From Clostridiales bacterium UBA4080 (GTDB lineage: Bacteria > Bacillota > Clostridia > Lachnospirales > Vallitaleaceae), in contig DFYO01000019.1 in NCBI GenBank assembly GCA_002381865.1, positions 124,411-188,410 of the forward strand: a DNA stretch of 64,000 bases. Direction: 5' to 3'. Under the pieces are notes generated by a model that was given only the letters and a program-made list of their open reading frames with translations, did not search any database and was not told the origin of the DNA. How positions within the stretch are numbered: position 1 is the first letter of the stretch; every line of letters begins with the position of its first letter. The translations under genes and the position numbers were made by a program. Below, piece after piece: positions 35,149-44,745 of this stretch.

Positions 35149-36432
35149 ATGGAGACTGCATCATTCTTCTCTACAAATTTAGATTTAATATGTGTTACTA
35201 CTACTGATGGAACAATACTTCAAACCAGTCTGGAATTTGAACGTCTGCTTGGATATTCTGACCAGGAGCTTTTGGGTAAGAATATTTTGCCCTATTTAGG
35301 GGAGCCTGACACCTCTTCAGTTCTTAATACAATTTTAACTAGTACTTTTGTTATCAGCTTTTCCAACCCCGTAGTTTGTAAAAACGGTAGCATAAAACAC
35401 ATAGAATGGAAATCACAAGCATTGTATGGTAATTTATATTTTCTTGGAAGAGATATCACTTCCCTTGTATTAGAAAACAAAGAATATAAAGAAGAAATCG
35501 AAAAACTTAAAACCCTAACCACAAATTTGGAGGATCTTGCTGGCAAAGATAAATTAACTGACCTTTATAACAGATACAGCTTTGAGAGTCGCATATATTC
35601 TGAGATGGACCGTTCCGACAGATATGACCTCCCCCTTTCAATCCTTACCTTTGATTTGGATTTTTTCAAAAAGGTTAATGACACCTTTGGACATCCTGTA
35701 GGAGACGAAGTACTTAAATGGGCTTCGAAAATTGCTCAAAGCAATATCCGCAAAACTGATGTTGCTTTTCGAATTGGCGGCGAAGAATTTGCCATTATGA
35801 TGCCTCAGACCAATATAGTGCAGGCGGAATTTGTTGCTGAAAAAATTCGTCGTGCAATCGAGCAGGAACCTCATCCCAAGGCTGGAAGAATTACTGCAAG
35901 CTTTGGAGTTGCTGAGCGCTTTAAAGGTGAAACCTTCAAAAGCTGGTATCGCAGGTTTGACGAAGCCTTATACAATGCAAAAAGCACTGGCAGAAACAAG
36001 GTGGTTTGTTATAGGGATTCGGAGCCGCCAATTCTTTCACTAAATATTACATGGGACGAAAAGTTAAACAGCGGAAATAAGATTATTGATGAACAGCATA
36101 AAAAGCTACTCGATATAACTATTTCTCTTTTTGATAGTTTCTACAAAAAAGAGCCACCAGAGTTTATTCAAGCTCAAATTGATTTATTAATCAAGCATAT
36201 TAAAGTACACTTTGCTCAAGAGGTTGACATTTTAAGAAAGCATGGCTATCTTGAGGTCGAAGACCATCACTCAATTCATATTAGTCTTGAAAAAAGGCTT
36301 CAGCATCTCTACGAAAAATATCTCATAGGAGATGTTAAAGCCAGTGTTTTTTATTCATTCGTTTTTGATGAGGTTATTATGGAGCATCTTGAACATGAGG
36401 ATGTTAAGTTCTTTTCATTATTCTCTGCCTAA
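35149..36432 (+). CDS. PAS-GGDEF-hemerythrin diguanylate cyclase
   Basis: Soluble protein of 427 residues: PAS at about 5-115, GGDEF at about 130-290, bacteriohemerythrin domain at about 295-427. The cyclase motif is intact (FRIGGEEFAIM) with an RxxD inhibitory site (RKTD) five residues ahead. The hemerythrin part shows the di-iron ligands in order: WDEKLNSGNKIIDEQHKK, HIKVHFAQEVDIL, DHHSIHISL and HLEHEDVKFF. In known cases such a domain binds O2 and changes cyclase activity. It is divergent from the oxygen-sensitive hydrogenase operon and shares its control region. Confidence 0.92.
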   Translation: METASFFSTNLDLICVTTTDGTILQTSLEFERLLGYSDQELLGKNILPYLGEPDTSSVLNTILTSTFVISFSNPVVCKNGSIKHIEWKSQALYGNLYFLGRDITSLVLENKEYKEEIEKLKTLTTNLEDLAGKDKLTDLYNRYSFESRIYSEMDRSDRYDLPLSILTFDLDFFKKVNDTFGHPVGDEVLKWASKIAQSNIRKTDVAFRIGGEEFAIMMPQTNIVQAEFVAEKIRRAIEQEPHPKAGRITASFGVAERFKGETFKSWYRRFDEALYNAKSTGRNKVVCYRDSEPPILSLNITWDEKLNSGNKIIDEQHKKLLDITISLFDSFYKKEPPEFIQAQIDLLIKHIKVHFAQEVDILRKHGYLEVEDHHSIHISLEKRLQHLYEKYLIGDVKASVFYSFVFDEVIMEHLEHEDVKFFSLFSA

Positions 36433-37272
36433 GAAAAAAGCAATTGCAAATCCGATTGCAAAACAAGCCAGACTTGAAGCAACGGCTGCTGCAGTATAGG
36501 TGATGGCACCCGCCTTTGCTATTATTGCGATCGGTGATGCAATAATTAATCCCAAAATTCCCCAATAGGTTAGTGTCGGTGCTTTTTCAAAAAGCCATGT
36601 GATTAGCTTAGCAATTATTCCAATTCCTAATAATATCCCTATGCAAAAAGGTGTAAGAACACCAATCCCATGAATAATCCCATTTATTTCCATTTTAAAA
36701 ACCGCTTCAATGAAATTGCTTATATTACTTATAATAATATTATAATATCCTAACAGCATCATTACCATTGACCCACTGACTCCCGGAATAATCATAGTTG
36801 CAGCTGCAACCACTCCTACTAGCAGCAAAATAAACATCTGCATTACATTAAGCTTTATATCCAAAGCCGCAGAGCTGCCTTCCTTTGAAAAAGCCATTAA
36901 TAATACCACTCCAAAAAAAACTCCAAACATTATAATATAAGAAAAACGGAGTTTCTCTCCCTTAACCTTATTTACAATTATAGGTAGACCACCAACAATA
37001 AGACCTATAAACAGTCCGCTGGTTTGTAATGGATATGTTGATAATGTATATTTAACTACAAAGGATAATATCCCTATTCCTAGAATTGCTCCTATTAGAT
37101 ATGGCAATAGCAATATAACACTATTTTTAAAATCCTTTCTAATATTGTTTATTGCACCAATCAGCTTATCATATATCCCCATGGACACAGCCATTGTACC
37201 GCCACTTACACCTGGAATAATATTTGCAATTCCAATAATTATCCCCTTTAGTATTTCTCTAAATTGTTTCAT
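36418..37272 (-). CDS. DUF368 family membrane protein (undecaprenyl-phosphate translocase family)
   Basis: Polytopic protein of 284 residues with about eight TM helices. The duplicated family motif appears as NIIPGVSGGTMAVSMGIYDK near the N-terminus and MIIPGVSGSMVMMLLGYYN in the second half. DUF368 proteins (PopT) were reported as undecaprenyl-phosphate flippases that recycle the cell-wall lipid carrier. Its 3' end overlaps the convergent hemerythrin gene by 15 bases. Confidence 0.85.
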   Translation of the reverse strand: MKQFREILKGIIIGIANIIPGVSGGTMAVSMGIYDKLIGAINNIRKDFKNSVILLLPYLIGAILGIGILSFVVKYTLSTYPLQTSGLFIGLIVGGLPIIVNKVKGEKLRFSYIIMFGVFFGVVLLMAFSKEGSSAALDIKLNVMQMFILLLVGVVAAATMIIPGVSGSMVMMLLGYYNIIISNISNFIEAVFKMEINGIIHGIGVLTPFCIGILLGIGIIAKLITWLFEKAPTLTYWGILGLIIASPIAIIAKAGAITYTAAAVASSLACFAIGFAIAFFLGRE

Positions 37273-37305
37273 TTTTGCTCCTTAATAAAAATATTCTAAA
37301 GCTAT

Positions 37306-40300
37306 TTATATAATGATATTCCCCTTAATTACATTTTCAATAAATATAATAGCAAGCTTCGGATCATATTGTGTACCTGCTAATAGCTTAATTTCTTCAA
37401 TTGCTTCTCTTTGAGTCAGGATGCTTTTATATGGACGCTCACTAATCATAGCTTCATAGCTGTCTGCAATAGCAAGAATTCTAGCATTAACAGGTATATC
37501 CTCTCCCTTCAAGCCCTGAGGATAGCCCGAGCCATCCCATCTTTCGTGATGTGAAAGCACATATTCTGATATCGCTGAATATTCATTAAGTGATTTCAAA
37601 ATATGATATCCCGCTTCTGAATGCTTTTCCATCTCAATACTTTCATCATAATAAAGTCTTTCAGCTTTGTCAAGTAAATTTAAATCTATTGTAATTTTCC
37701 CAATATCATGCAATAAACCCATTTCAACAATCTCATCAATATCTTCCTTATCCATATTCAGCACCCTTGCAAATTGACCACACAAATCACTAACTCTTTG
37801 TGAGTGCTCTTTTTCTCTTATGGATTTTTCATAAAGCGTATCGAGAATAACCTCAATTGTATTGTGTCTAATAGCTTTACTTTCATGCAGCTTTCTTTTA
37901 TACATAATATCCTCTGCCCTATTAAACACATCTTCAAATCTTTCATGCTTGGTCTTTTTAGTATCTGCACCATAAGAAACCGAAAGATTAATTTCTTTGA
38001 CTGTTTGTGTATTTATAGTATTCATTATTCTTTTTAATATATCGTCTGCATCTTGAAATGTGGTTTTAGGAAGTATCATCGCAAATTCATCCCCGCCAAT
38101 TCGGGCAATAATATCATCCGCCCTGCAGGCATTTTTTATTGAAGCTGCGACCTTTTTCAAAACCTCATCGCCTGCCGAATGCCCAAACGCATCATTCATT
38201 AGCTTTAAGCCATTCACATCTAGCATCGCAAATGTAATAGGATAATTTCTTGGAGTATCAAGCCTTTTTACCTCTTCTTCAAAAAATCTTCGATTATACA
38301 CCTCTGTAAGCTGATCATAATAGCTTAAAAATAATATTTCTTTTTGTTTTTCTCTCTTTTCAGTATAATCTCTAAAAACAACAACTACTCCAGTAATCAT
38401 TCCGTTTTCATCCTTAATCGGAGCTGCGCTGTCTTCAATTGCAATCTCAGTATTATCCTTAGCAATTAATATGGTCTGCGCTTTTAACTCAATTATTTCT
38501 CCCTTCTGCATTACAAGCTCTACAGGACTTTCGCATTCCTTTCTTGTTTTTTCATCTATTATTTTAAAAACCTCGCTAAAATCTCTTCCTACGCTTTCTT
38601 CAGCGGTCCATCCTGTTATTTCTTCAGCTACAGAATTCATTATCTCAATTCTGCCCTGTCTGCAAGTCGCAATAACTCCGTCACCAATAGATAGCAGGGT
38701 AGTCTGAAGCTTTTCTTTTTCTCTAAATATTTCTCTTTCCATTTTTCTTCGTTCAGTAATATTCTCTACAATTCCAATTCCGCCGTCCACTTTATTATCC
38801 TCATTAATTATTGGTGAAAATAATAGCCTGATTGGAATTATCTTGTTTGATGTAACTGCAGCGTATTCTCCTTCGTAAACCATTTGCTTTCCAAGCAAGG
38901 ATTCCATTAATAAAGAAACCATTTTTTCATCTGGCAGTTTTAACATATTAAGTCCAATTAGCTGCTTTCTCGAAGAACCTATTATATTCACAAAAATATC
39001 ATTACATTCCTTTATTATTCCATCGTTACCATAATATATTATGCCTAGCGGCGAATTATCAACAATCATTCTGTACTTTTCTTCATTGTTTCTAAGCAAC
39101 TGCTCATTCCTCAAATTAACTATAGCAAGCCCCAGCTGTCTTGCAAAAATATTCAGTATATCCTCTGGAACTTTAATTCTTTTGCTTTTCATAACATAAC
39201 AAATATCTCCAATTACAGCTTGATTGCTGACTATGTCTATCTTTCTGTAATCTCCCTGCTGCTTGTATTTTTCGTCACCTGCCATTCCTGTGCTTATGTA
39301 ATTAGCAGAGTTTTCATCAAATAGGTTTATTGTTACATAGGCAGCCTTTGAAATATATTTGAAGTCTTCAGCTATTTTATTATAGTCTAGCATTTTAAAC
39401 TGCCCTATAAAATAATCCGAAAAACCCAGCATTATTTTTTGAACGTATTCCTCCTCAAGCCTTTGGGTTATATCCCTTGCAGCTGCATAAATAAATCCTG
39501 ATTTTTTCTGAGCTCTCCATTCCAGATTTCTCACGCTTCCATCACTGCATCTAAAACGATTTTTAAATTCAATAATGCTGTCTGTATTTAAAACCGCTTC
39601 AAGCATATTAAGAGTTACCTCAACATCCTCAGGATGAATAAAATCCTTGAAATTCTGCTTTTCTATTTCATTTTTAAAGTATCCAATAATTTTTTCCCAT
39701 TCTCCGTTTACCTTGATATAATTCCCTTGCAGATCAAGTATTGCCAGCAAATCTAGATTAATTGAAAAAAAATGCTCCAGCTCCTCAGTTTTTTCAATCA
39801 GACTATCCTGAGTGATTTTTCCCTGTGTAATATCACTTATTCTAACAACATAGCTATAATCCTGTCTTTCTAAAACATAATTAACCTCTGCTTTATACCA
39901 TCTAAAATCCCCCGGTAATGGTGACTTATATATTGCAGCCTGTTTTCGCTTTGTTTGCTTAGCCTTTGTAAATGCATATTCAAAGCTATCAAAAACTTCC
40001 TTTGGAAAGAATAGCTTTATAGGCTTGCCTATTATCATTTCTCTTGGCATAAACAAATACTCCTCATCATCTACAATTACATCAATAAAGGTCAAATCCT
40101 CTGCAATCAAAAAAACAATATCATTTAATTTTTTTAAAATAATATTCTTTTTCTCTGTATCTGCTTTTTCCTTTGTTGTATCTAAAAGCAGCGCAACAAA
40201 ATCAGTCTCATTGATTGGAAAAAACTGTATGCCCATCCATTTATCTAAGGACTTTACATACTTATCAACGATTTTTCCTTTATGATATTCATTTATATTA

Positions 40301-40530
40301 TTCAAAAACTCTTGGATTTTCCATTCAAAGCGATTTGCAAGCGGAAGTAGTTCAGTAATTCTCTTGCCTTTTACAGCTTGTTCCTCTGCTTCTAAAATTC
40401 TCAACAAGCTGTTATTAACATCCATCACAATTATATCTGCTAAATCTTCTTCTGATGAATTAATTATTCTGCAATATGCATATCCAAATGGAAGCCCTTT
40501 AATAATATCTTGATAAAAAATTCCTTGCAT
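37306..40530 (-). CDS. Multi-PAS GGDEF-HD-GYP c-di-GMP protein
   Basis: Soluble sensor-effector of 1074 residues: three N-terminal PAS domains (about 1-365), a GAF-like region (about 365-480), two more PAS (about 485-730), GGDEF (about 735-895) and HD-GYP (about 900-1074). The cyclase motif is intact (ARIGGDEFAMIL) with an RxxD site (RADD). The phosphodiesterase motifs are intact (LLHDIGKI, HHERWDGSGYP). It could both make and break c-di-GMP, with PAS signals choosing. It lies 33 bases upstream of the DUF368 gene and 77 bases after the J-domain gene. Confidence 0.9.
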   Translation of the reverse strand: MQGIFYQDIIKGLPFGYAYCRIINSSEEDLADIIVMDVNNSLLRILEAEEQAVKGKRITELLPLANRFEWKIQEFLNNINEYHKGKIVDKYVKSLDKWMGIQFFPINETDFVALLLDTTKEKADTEKKNIILKKLNDIVFLIAEDLTFIDVIVDDEEYLFMPREMIIGKPIKLFFPKEVFDSFEYAFTKAKQTKRKQAAIYKSPLPGDFRWYKAEVNYVLERQDYSYVVRISDITQGKITQDSLIEKTEELEHFFSINLDLLAILDLQGNYIKVNGEWEKIIGYFKNEIEKQNFKDFIHPEDVEVTLNMLEAVLNTDSIIEFKNRFRCSDGSVRNLEWRAQKKSGFIYAAARDITQRLEEEYVQKIMLGFSDYFIGQFKMLDYNKIAEDFKYISKAAYVTINLFDENSANYISTGMAGDEKYKQQGDYRKIDIVSNQAVIGDICYVMKSKRIKVPEDILNIFARQLGLAIVNLRNEQLLRNNEEKYRMIVDNSPLGIIYYGNDGIIKECNDIFVNIIGSSRKQLIGLNMLKLPDEKMVSLLMESLLGKQMVYEGEYAAVTSNKIIPIRLLFSPIINEDNKVDGGIGIVENITERRKMEREIFREKEKLQTTLLSIGDGVIATCRQGRIEIMNSVAEEITGWTAEESVGRDFSEVFKIIDEKTRKECESPVELVMQKGEIIELKAQTILIAKDNTEIAIEDSAAPIKDENGMITGVVVVFRDYTEKREKQKEILFLSYYDQLTEVYNRRFFEEEVKRLDTPRNYPITFAMLDVNGLKLMNDAFGHSAGDEVLKKVAASIKNACRADDIIARIGGDEFAMILPKTTFQDADDILKRIMNTINTQTVKEINLSVSYGADTKKTKHERFEDVFNRAEDIMYKRKLHESKAIRHNTIEVILDTLYEKSIREKEHSQRVSDLCGQFARVLNMDKEDIDEIVEMGLLHDIGKITIDLNLLDKAERLYYDESIEMEKHSEAGYHILKSLNEYSAISEYVLSHHERWDGSGYPQGLKGEDIPVNARILAIADSYEAMISERPYKSILTQREAIEEIKLLAGTQYDPKLAIIFIENVIKGNIII

Positions 40531-40607
40531 ATACAGCCATCTCCCTTACACAATTATTCTTAAACGTTAAATCCTAAAGCAATTTAATTTGCAGCAAGGC
40601 TATAGCT

Positions 40608-41684
40608 TTACTTATCAATACATTTGTTCAATAGCTCCGTCAAAGTTTCGCTGTCCTGCTCTTCAATAAAATATTTTTTTATTTTTCCCCTGTCAAGCAA
40701 GCTATATGCTTTCTGGATTTTATCAAACACTGTATTAGCTTTATTCTTGTCTGTTTCAGGCAAGAGAATAATATAGGTATCTGCTTTTATTCTGTATGCA
40801 ATATCTAAGTTTCTAAGCAGAAGCTCTAGCATTTCTTCAAATTTTGTACTTATAGAGCTTAAAATTCCATTAATTAAAATCACCGTAAAAGTATTACCAT
40901 ATCTATTATATCTCATCTGCTCTCTTTCAGCTATAGTACAAAAGCTTTCCCAATTATTCTGAAAACGCTTTGTCTCATTCGAAAAAGCTTTTTTGTTCTT
41001 TTTTAAATCAGCAAGCTTGTTGAACTTATCAATCATTCCCTTAAGGTTCGTGTAACCCAAAAAAACCTTCCATTCATTACCTACAAGCACAATGTTCTTT
41101 TTAAGAAAATCCTCTTCAATTCTACCCATTATATAGTTTTTTTCAACAACCCTTACATCCATTGTTACACAGATATCAAATCTGTTTTTGTTAATTATTA
41201 TATTAGTATAAATACCATTAAGCGCAATCTCATATTCAATTAATTCAAAAACCTCTGCAACAAGAGTCTGCCACTTAATAAACTCTTTAAGTGTTATTTT
41301 TTTATGGTCATATTTTGAAACTGCTTTATAAGCATCCTCATAATTACCCTCTTTTATATCTTTTAAATATTTTATTAAAACTGCTTTAATGGGTTCAATA
41401 GAAAAATTCAGACTATCTTTTTCTTTGAACTTTTTTGAAAAGCTACTATTGTGTTCACTATATTTGTCCACCCATCTTAAAGAGTATTCATTTCTTTTAT
41501 CTGTATTGCCAAGAACTTCATAAGCACGATTAATCTGCTTCATTTTCTCTTGTGCCAAATAATTATCTGAAGCATCAGGATGATATTTTTTGCTCAATCT
41601 TATATAAGCGGCCTTTATAACCTCTGACTCTGCCATAAAATGAACCTGTAAGATTTTATAATAATCTTCCCATTTTTCTGTCAT
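40608..41684 (-). CDS. J-domain protein with a degenerate GGDEF-like C-terminal domain
   Basis: Protein of 358 residues from the ATG at 41684, chosen for the upstream GGGGTAGAG. Residues 1-70 are a J domain with HPD at 35-37. Residues about 95-210 look like an NTF2-like fold. The C-terminus (about 240-358) tracks a GGDEF domain: EREQMRYNRYGNTFTVILIN, then RNLDIAYRIKADTYIILL and PETDKNKANTVFDKIQKA. In it KADTY replaces GGDEF, so catalysis is unlikely. The J domain should recruit DnaK. It is followed by the multi-PAS GGDEF-HD-GYP gene in the same direction. The domain call beyond the J domain is my reading of the pattern. Confidence 0.65.
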   Translation of the reverse strand: MTEKWEDYYKILQVHFMAESEVIKAAYIRLSKKYHPDASDNYLAQEKMKQINRAYEVLGNTDKRNEYSLRWVDKYSEHNSSFSKKFKEKDSLNFSIEPIKAVLIKYLKDIKEGNYEDAYKAVSKYDHKKITLKEFIKWQTLVAEVFELIEYEIALNGIYTNIIINKNRFDICVTMDVRVVEKNYIMGRIEEDFLKKNIVLVGNEWKVFLGYTNLKGMIDKFNKLADLKKNKKAFSNETKRFQNNWESFCTIAEREQMRYNRYGNTFTVILINGILSSISTKFEEMLELLLRNLDIAYRIKADTYIILLPETDKNKANTVFDKIQKAYSLLDRGKIKKYFIEEQDSETLTELLNKCIDK

Positions 41685-41822
41685 ATCTCTACCCCTGCTT
41701 GATATTATGTGCACCTTTGTATCTTAATATTATATCATAATCATCTCTATAATGGAATATAATTACATTATACTCCAGCTCAAACTAACGTTTTTCGTAT
41801 ACAGCTTTTACTTAATAATGCT

Positions 41823-41852
41823 TTGAAATTCTTGAAAAATTTCTTCTAAAAT
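41823..41852 (+). promoter_or_regulatory. Candidate promoter of cobS
   Basis: TTGAAA (41823-41828) and TAAAAT (41847-41852) with an 18-base spacer. There is no cobalamin riboswitch between it and cobS. Confidence 0.4.
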
Positions 41853-41893
41853 GATAAGCTTCAATAAGACAAAATATGAATGGAGATTATCTT

Positions 41894-42631
41894 ATGAAGC
41901 AGCTAATTCTTTCCCTGTCTTTTCTAACAAGGATTTATATACCAAATAATTACGAGATTACTGACAAGGATTTTCCTGGCAGTATCTGGCTTTATCCTTT
42001 TATCGGGTTGTTAATCGGCGGATTGCTTTCAGGTTTTTTTGTACTATACAGCAGTATTTTTAAAAGCTCTGAGCTCCTAGCCTTCTTTATAATACTTCTT
42101 TACCTAACTATTACTGGCGGACTTCATATAGATGGCCTTGCCGATTCCTTTGATGGATTGTTTTCCTCCAGACCCACTGAAAAAATTCTTGAAATCATGT
42201 CAGATAGTCGTATTGGTGCCTTTGGAGCAATAGGTTTAATAGTATATTTTCTTGGTTTATATGTATGCCTTCAAGCCTCTGATTTTTATTCGCTTCTGCT
42301 TTTCCCTTTTGTAGGCAGAGCTTCGATACTTCTCGTTTCTTCTTTTAGCAATTATAAAAAAGAAGCCGGAATGGGAAAAATAATCGTTAATTCCTGCGGC
42401 TTTTCACATTTTATATATGCAATTACACTTTCTTTCCTGCTTTGCTTGATAACTGATATTTCATTTGTTATTCCTATGTTTATCGCATATATTATAATTA
42501 TTATGATAGTCTTTTATATACAAAAAAAGCTTGGTGGCATTACCGGTGATATTCTTGGCTTATCGGTTGAGCTATCTCAGCTAGTTTTTCTTATTTGCAT
42601 ACAATTAATCAATAGTATGGTGATATTATGA
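41894..42631 (+). CDS. cobS: Adenosylcobinamide-GDP ribazoletransferase (cobalamin synthase)
   Basis: Polytopic membrane enzyme of 245 residues from the ATG at 41894, preceded by TGGAGA; a 6-codon longer frame is less likely. It joins adenosylcobinamide-GDP with alpha-ribazole (phosphate) in the last step of B12 nucleotide-loop assembly. The signature GGLHIDGLADSFDGLFSS is present, followed by DSRIGAFG. It overlaps the next gene by 4 bases (ATGA). Confidence 0.94.
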   Translation: MKQLILSLSFLTRIYIPNNYEITDKDFPGSIWLYPFIGLLIGGLLSGFFVLYSSIFKSSELLAFFIILLYLTITGGLHIDGLADSFDGLFSSRPTEKILEIMSDSRIGAFGAIGLIVYFLGLYVCLQASDFYSLLLFPFVGRASILLVSSFSNYKKEAGMGKIIVNSCGFSHFIYAITLSFLLCLITDISFVIPMFIAYIIIIMIVFYIQKKLGGITGDILGLSVELSQLVFLICIQLINSMVIL

Positions 42632-43212
42632 AATTATTTTTAATCCGACATGGCGAAAGCTATGGAAATAAAAGAAAACAAATTTATGGTCACACTGATT
42701 ATACTCTAACTCCGATGGGAATAACTCAGTCAAAAGCTGTTGTTGATTATCTGCAATTCAAAAAAATTGATCGAATATACTACAGTCCACTTAAGCGCAC
42801 AAAGCATCTTCTTAATCTGATGCAGACAAATTCTATTTCCTTAATAGAAGCCTCTTGGTTAATAGAAATGAATTTTGGTATATTTGAAGCCCTTACCCCA
42901 AAAGAGGCGGCCTTAAAACATCCCAGAGAATACAATAATTATATGAATAATTATGAAAGCTTTACCATCCCAGAGGGTGAGAATTATTCTGCTTTTTGCA
43001 AAAGAATACAAAATAATCTCAAAAACAATCTTCCCTCCGAAGCTCAAGTCTTTGCATATATTACACATGGGGAAGTGATTAGGGTAATCTTGTCTTTATT
43101 AACTGGCATGTCTTATTCTGAGCTATGGAATTTAAAGCTCCCGCCAGCATCTGTAGTTGAATTATGCTCAGATAACAGCTCCTATAAAATTAAGTCTGTT
43201 TTTTATGGATAG
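42628..43212 (+). CDS. cobC: Histidine phosphatase family protein, probable alpha-ribazole phosphatase
   Basis: Protein of 194 residues with the phosphohistidine motif FLIRHGESYGNK and the second catalytic His in YITHGEVIRV. Overlap with cobS points to CobC, which dephosphorylates alpha-ribazole phosphate or adenosylcobalamin phosphate. The broad family also includes phosphoglycerate mutases, so the function rests largely on context. It ends 8 bases from the convergent cobU stop. Confidence 0.82.
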   Translation: MKLFLIRHGESYGNKRKQIYGHTDYTLTPMGITQSKAVVDYLQFKKIDRIYYSPLKRTKHLLNLMQTNSISLIEASWLIEMNFGIFEALTPKEAALKHPREYNNYMNNYESFTIPEGENYSAFCKRIQNNLKNNLPSEAQVFAYITHGEVIRVILSLLTGMSYSELWNLKLPPASVVELCSDNSSYKIKSVFYG

Positions 43213-43220
43213 TGTATATA

Positions 43221-43796
43221 TTACTTAATCTTTAAAGGTTGGCCACAAACCAGCAAAAAAACATCATCTGCATTTTTTGCTATAAGCTGGTTTATTCTTC
43301 CTTGTATATCTCTAAAAACTCTTCCCATTTTATTTTCAGGAGTTAGGGAAAATCCTAATTCATTTGTCACAAACACTATATTGGTATTTGTTGTCTTTAG
43401 CATATCTATTACAGCTTGAACTTCTTGGCATATAATTTTCTCTGCTTTGTCAAATTCACCTTCATCGAACCTTTCCCATTCTTCAAAGCTTAACAAATCA
43501 AATAATAGATTTGAAATCCAAAGGGTAACACAATCAAGTAATACAAAATTATAAGCTTTTGCTTTTTGTTCAATTACCTCTTTTAGATTTTTATAGCCTT
43601 CAAAGGTATCCCAGCATCGTGGTCTTGATTTCTGATGTTTTTTTATTCGCTCTTTCATTTCCTCATCAAAAGCAATCGCCGTAGCAATATAAAGCACCCG
43701 TTCTTCTTCCTTCAATAATTGTTCTGCAAAGGTGCTTTTACCACTTCTAGCTCCGCCTGTTACTAAAGTTATTCTGTTCATGGCTTTACCATTCAA
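43221..43796 (-). CDS. cobU: Adenosylcobinamide kinase/guanylyltransferase
   Basis: Bifunctional enzyme of 191 residues that phosphorylates adenosylcobinamide and adds GMP. P-loop LVTGGARSGKSTFAEQ, the RPRCWDTFEGY region with the GTP-dependent family pattern, and VFVTNELGFSLTPENKMGR are characteristic. It overlaps cobO by 11 bases. An internal ATG at 43781 is a possible alternative start. Confidence 0.94.
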   Translation of the reverse strand: MNGKAMNRITLVTGGARSGKSTFAEQLLKEEERVLYIATAIAFDEEMKERIKKHQKSRPRCWDTFEGYKNLKEVIEQKAKAYNFVLLDCVTLWISNLLFDLLSFEEWERFDEGEFDKAEKIICQEVQAVIDMLKTTNTNIVFVTNELGFSLTPENKMGRVFRDIQGRINQLIAKNADDVFLLVCGQPLKIK

Positions 43797-44322
43797 TCCC
43801 TTTTCGTATTTTAACTCCCTTTTGATAATAATGCTTTATTTCCTTCATTTCGGTTACAAGATCTGCTCTTTCAATAAATTCAAGCTCCGCAGCTCTTCCT
43901 GTCAGAATTATTTCCATTTCTTCTGGCTTTTTATCGAGCATACTATGAAGCACATCTCTGCTAATCAGCTGATTGGTAATAGCTCCAAAGATTTCATCCA
44001 ATATCAAAATATCTGTTTGTTTTTTCTCCAATATTTCGATTACTTTTTTTATTTCCTCTGCAATTTTTTCTTTTAATTGCTCTATTTCCTCAATACTCAT
44101 CTCATTAAAAAACTTCTTGGTCTCACCTATTCTTATAATTCTAAGATTTTCAGAAAGTCTCTTTGCGCTTTCAAGCTCACCTGTTTCTCTTCCTTTTAAA
44201 AATTGAACCATTATTATATTTAAGCCTGAGCCTGCAGCACGAAATGCCTGCCCTAAAGCAGCCGTTGTTTTTCCCTTTCCGTTTCCTGTGTAAATCTGAA
44301 TATAGCCCTTTTCCATAAGCAT
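43786..44322 (-). CDS. cobO: Cob(I)alamin adenosyltransferase, CobO/CobA type
   Basis: Enzyme of 178 residues that transfers adenosyl from ATP to cob(I)alamin or cobinamide. The P-loop is IYTGNGKGKTTAALG, followed by FRAAGSGLN and LDEIFGA, as in the CobA family. It heads the cobO-cobU pair facing cobS-cobC. Together the four genes cover corrinoid salvage, not the full corrin ring pathway. Confidence 0.94.
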   Translation of the reverse strand: MLMEKGYIQIYTGNGKGKTTAALGQAFRAAGSGLNIIMVQFLKGRETGELESAKRLSENLRIIRIGETKKFFNEMSIEEIEQLKEKIAEEIKKVIEILEKKQTDILILDEIFGAITNQLISRDVLHSMLDKKPEEMEIILTGRAAELEFIERADLVTEMKEIKHYYQKGVKIRKGIEW

Positions 44323-44384
44323 CTCCTCTAAGGCTTTAATAAAAAGCTTTCATTAAATTTATACCTTAAAATATTTGCGATAAT

Positions 44385-44615
44385 CTATAACAGATATTTT
44401 TTTATTTCTTCTGATGATGGTACTTTACCTGACATCTTCACTTTTCCATCAACTACAAGTGCTGGCGTTTTCATAACACCAAAGCCTATAATCTCTTTCA
44501 TATCTGTTACCTTTTCTACAACCGCATCTACACCCATTTCTTGAAGTGCTTTTTTTGTGTTTTCCTCTACTGTTTTACAATACTTGCACCCTGAACCTAG
44601 TACTTTAATTTCCAT
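44385..44615 (-). CDS. Thioredoxin-like small redox protein
   Basis: Protein of 76 residues from the ATG at 44615, with GGAGG 8 bases ahead; the longer frame begins with TTG inside that ribosome site. It is a thioredoxin fold with a CxxC site (GSGCKYCKTVEE) and the cis-Pro KTPALVVDGK, the family of redox-active disulfide proteins. Relatives are often encoded beside YraQ-type permeases and ArsR regulators, as here. Confidence 0.85.
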   Translation of the reverse strand: MEIKVLGSGCKYCKTVEENTKKALQEMGVDAVVEKVTDMKEIIGFGVMKTPALVVDGKVKMSGKVPSSEEIKKYLL

Positions 44616-44745
44616 TTTTTTATCCTCCAATATATAATAATAATAAAATGCAACTACCTATTTTAAACTTTTTAATTTTGTACTTTACTGCCTTTTTAAT
44701 CCATTGTAAACTAACTTTCCTTAAAACCAAATATCTTATAGTTTT

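Noticed and set aside
41715..41893. Cobalamin riboswitch before cobS
   Set aside because: No B12-box-like sequence or suitable long structured leader is present.
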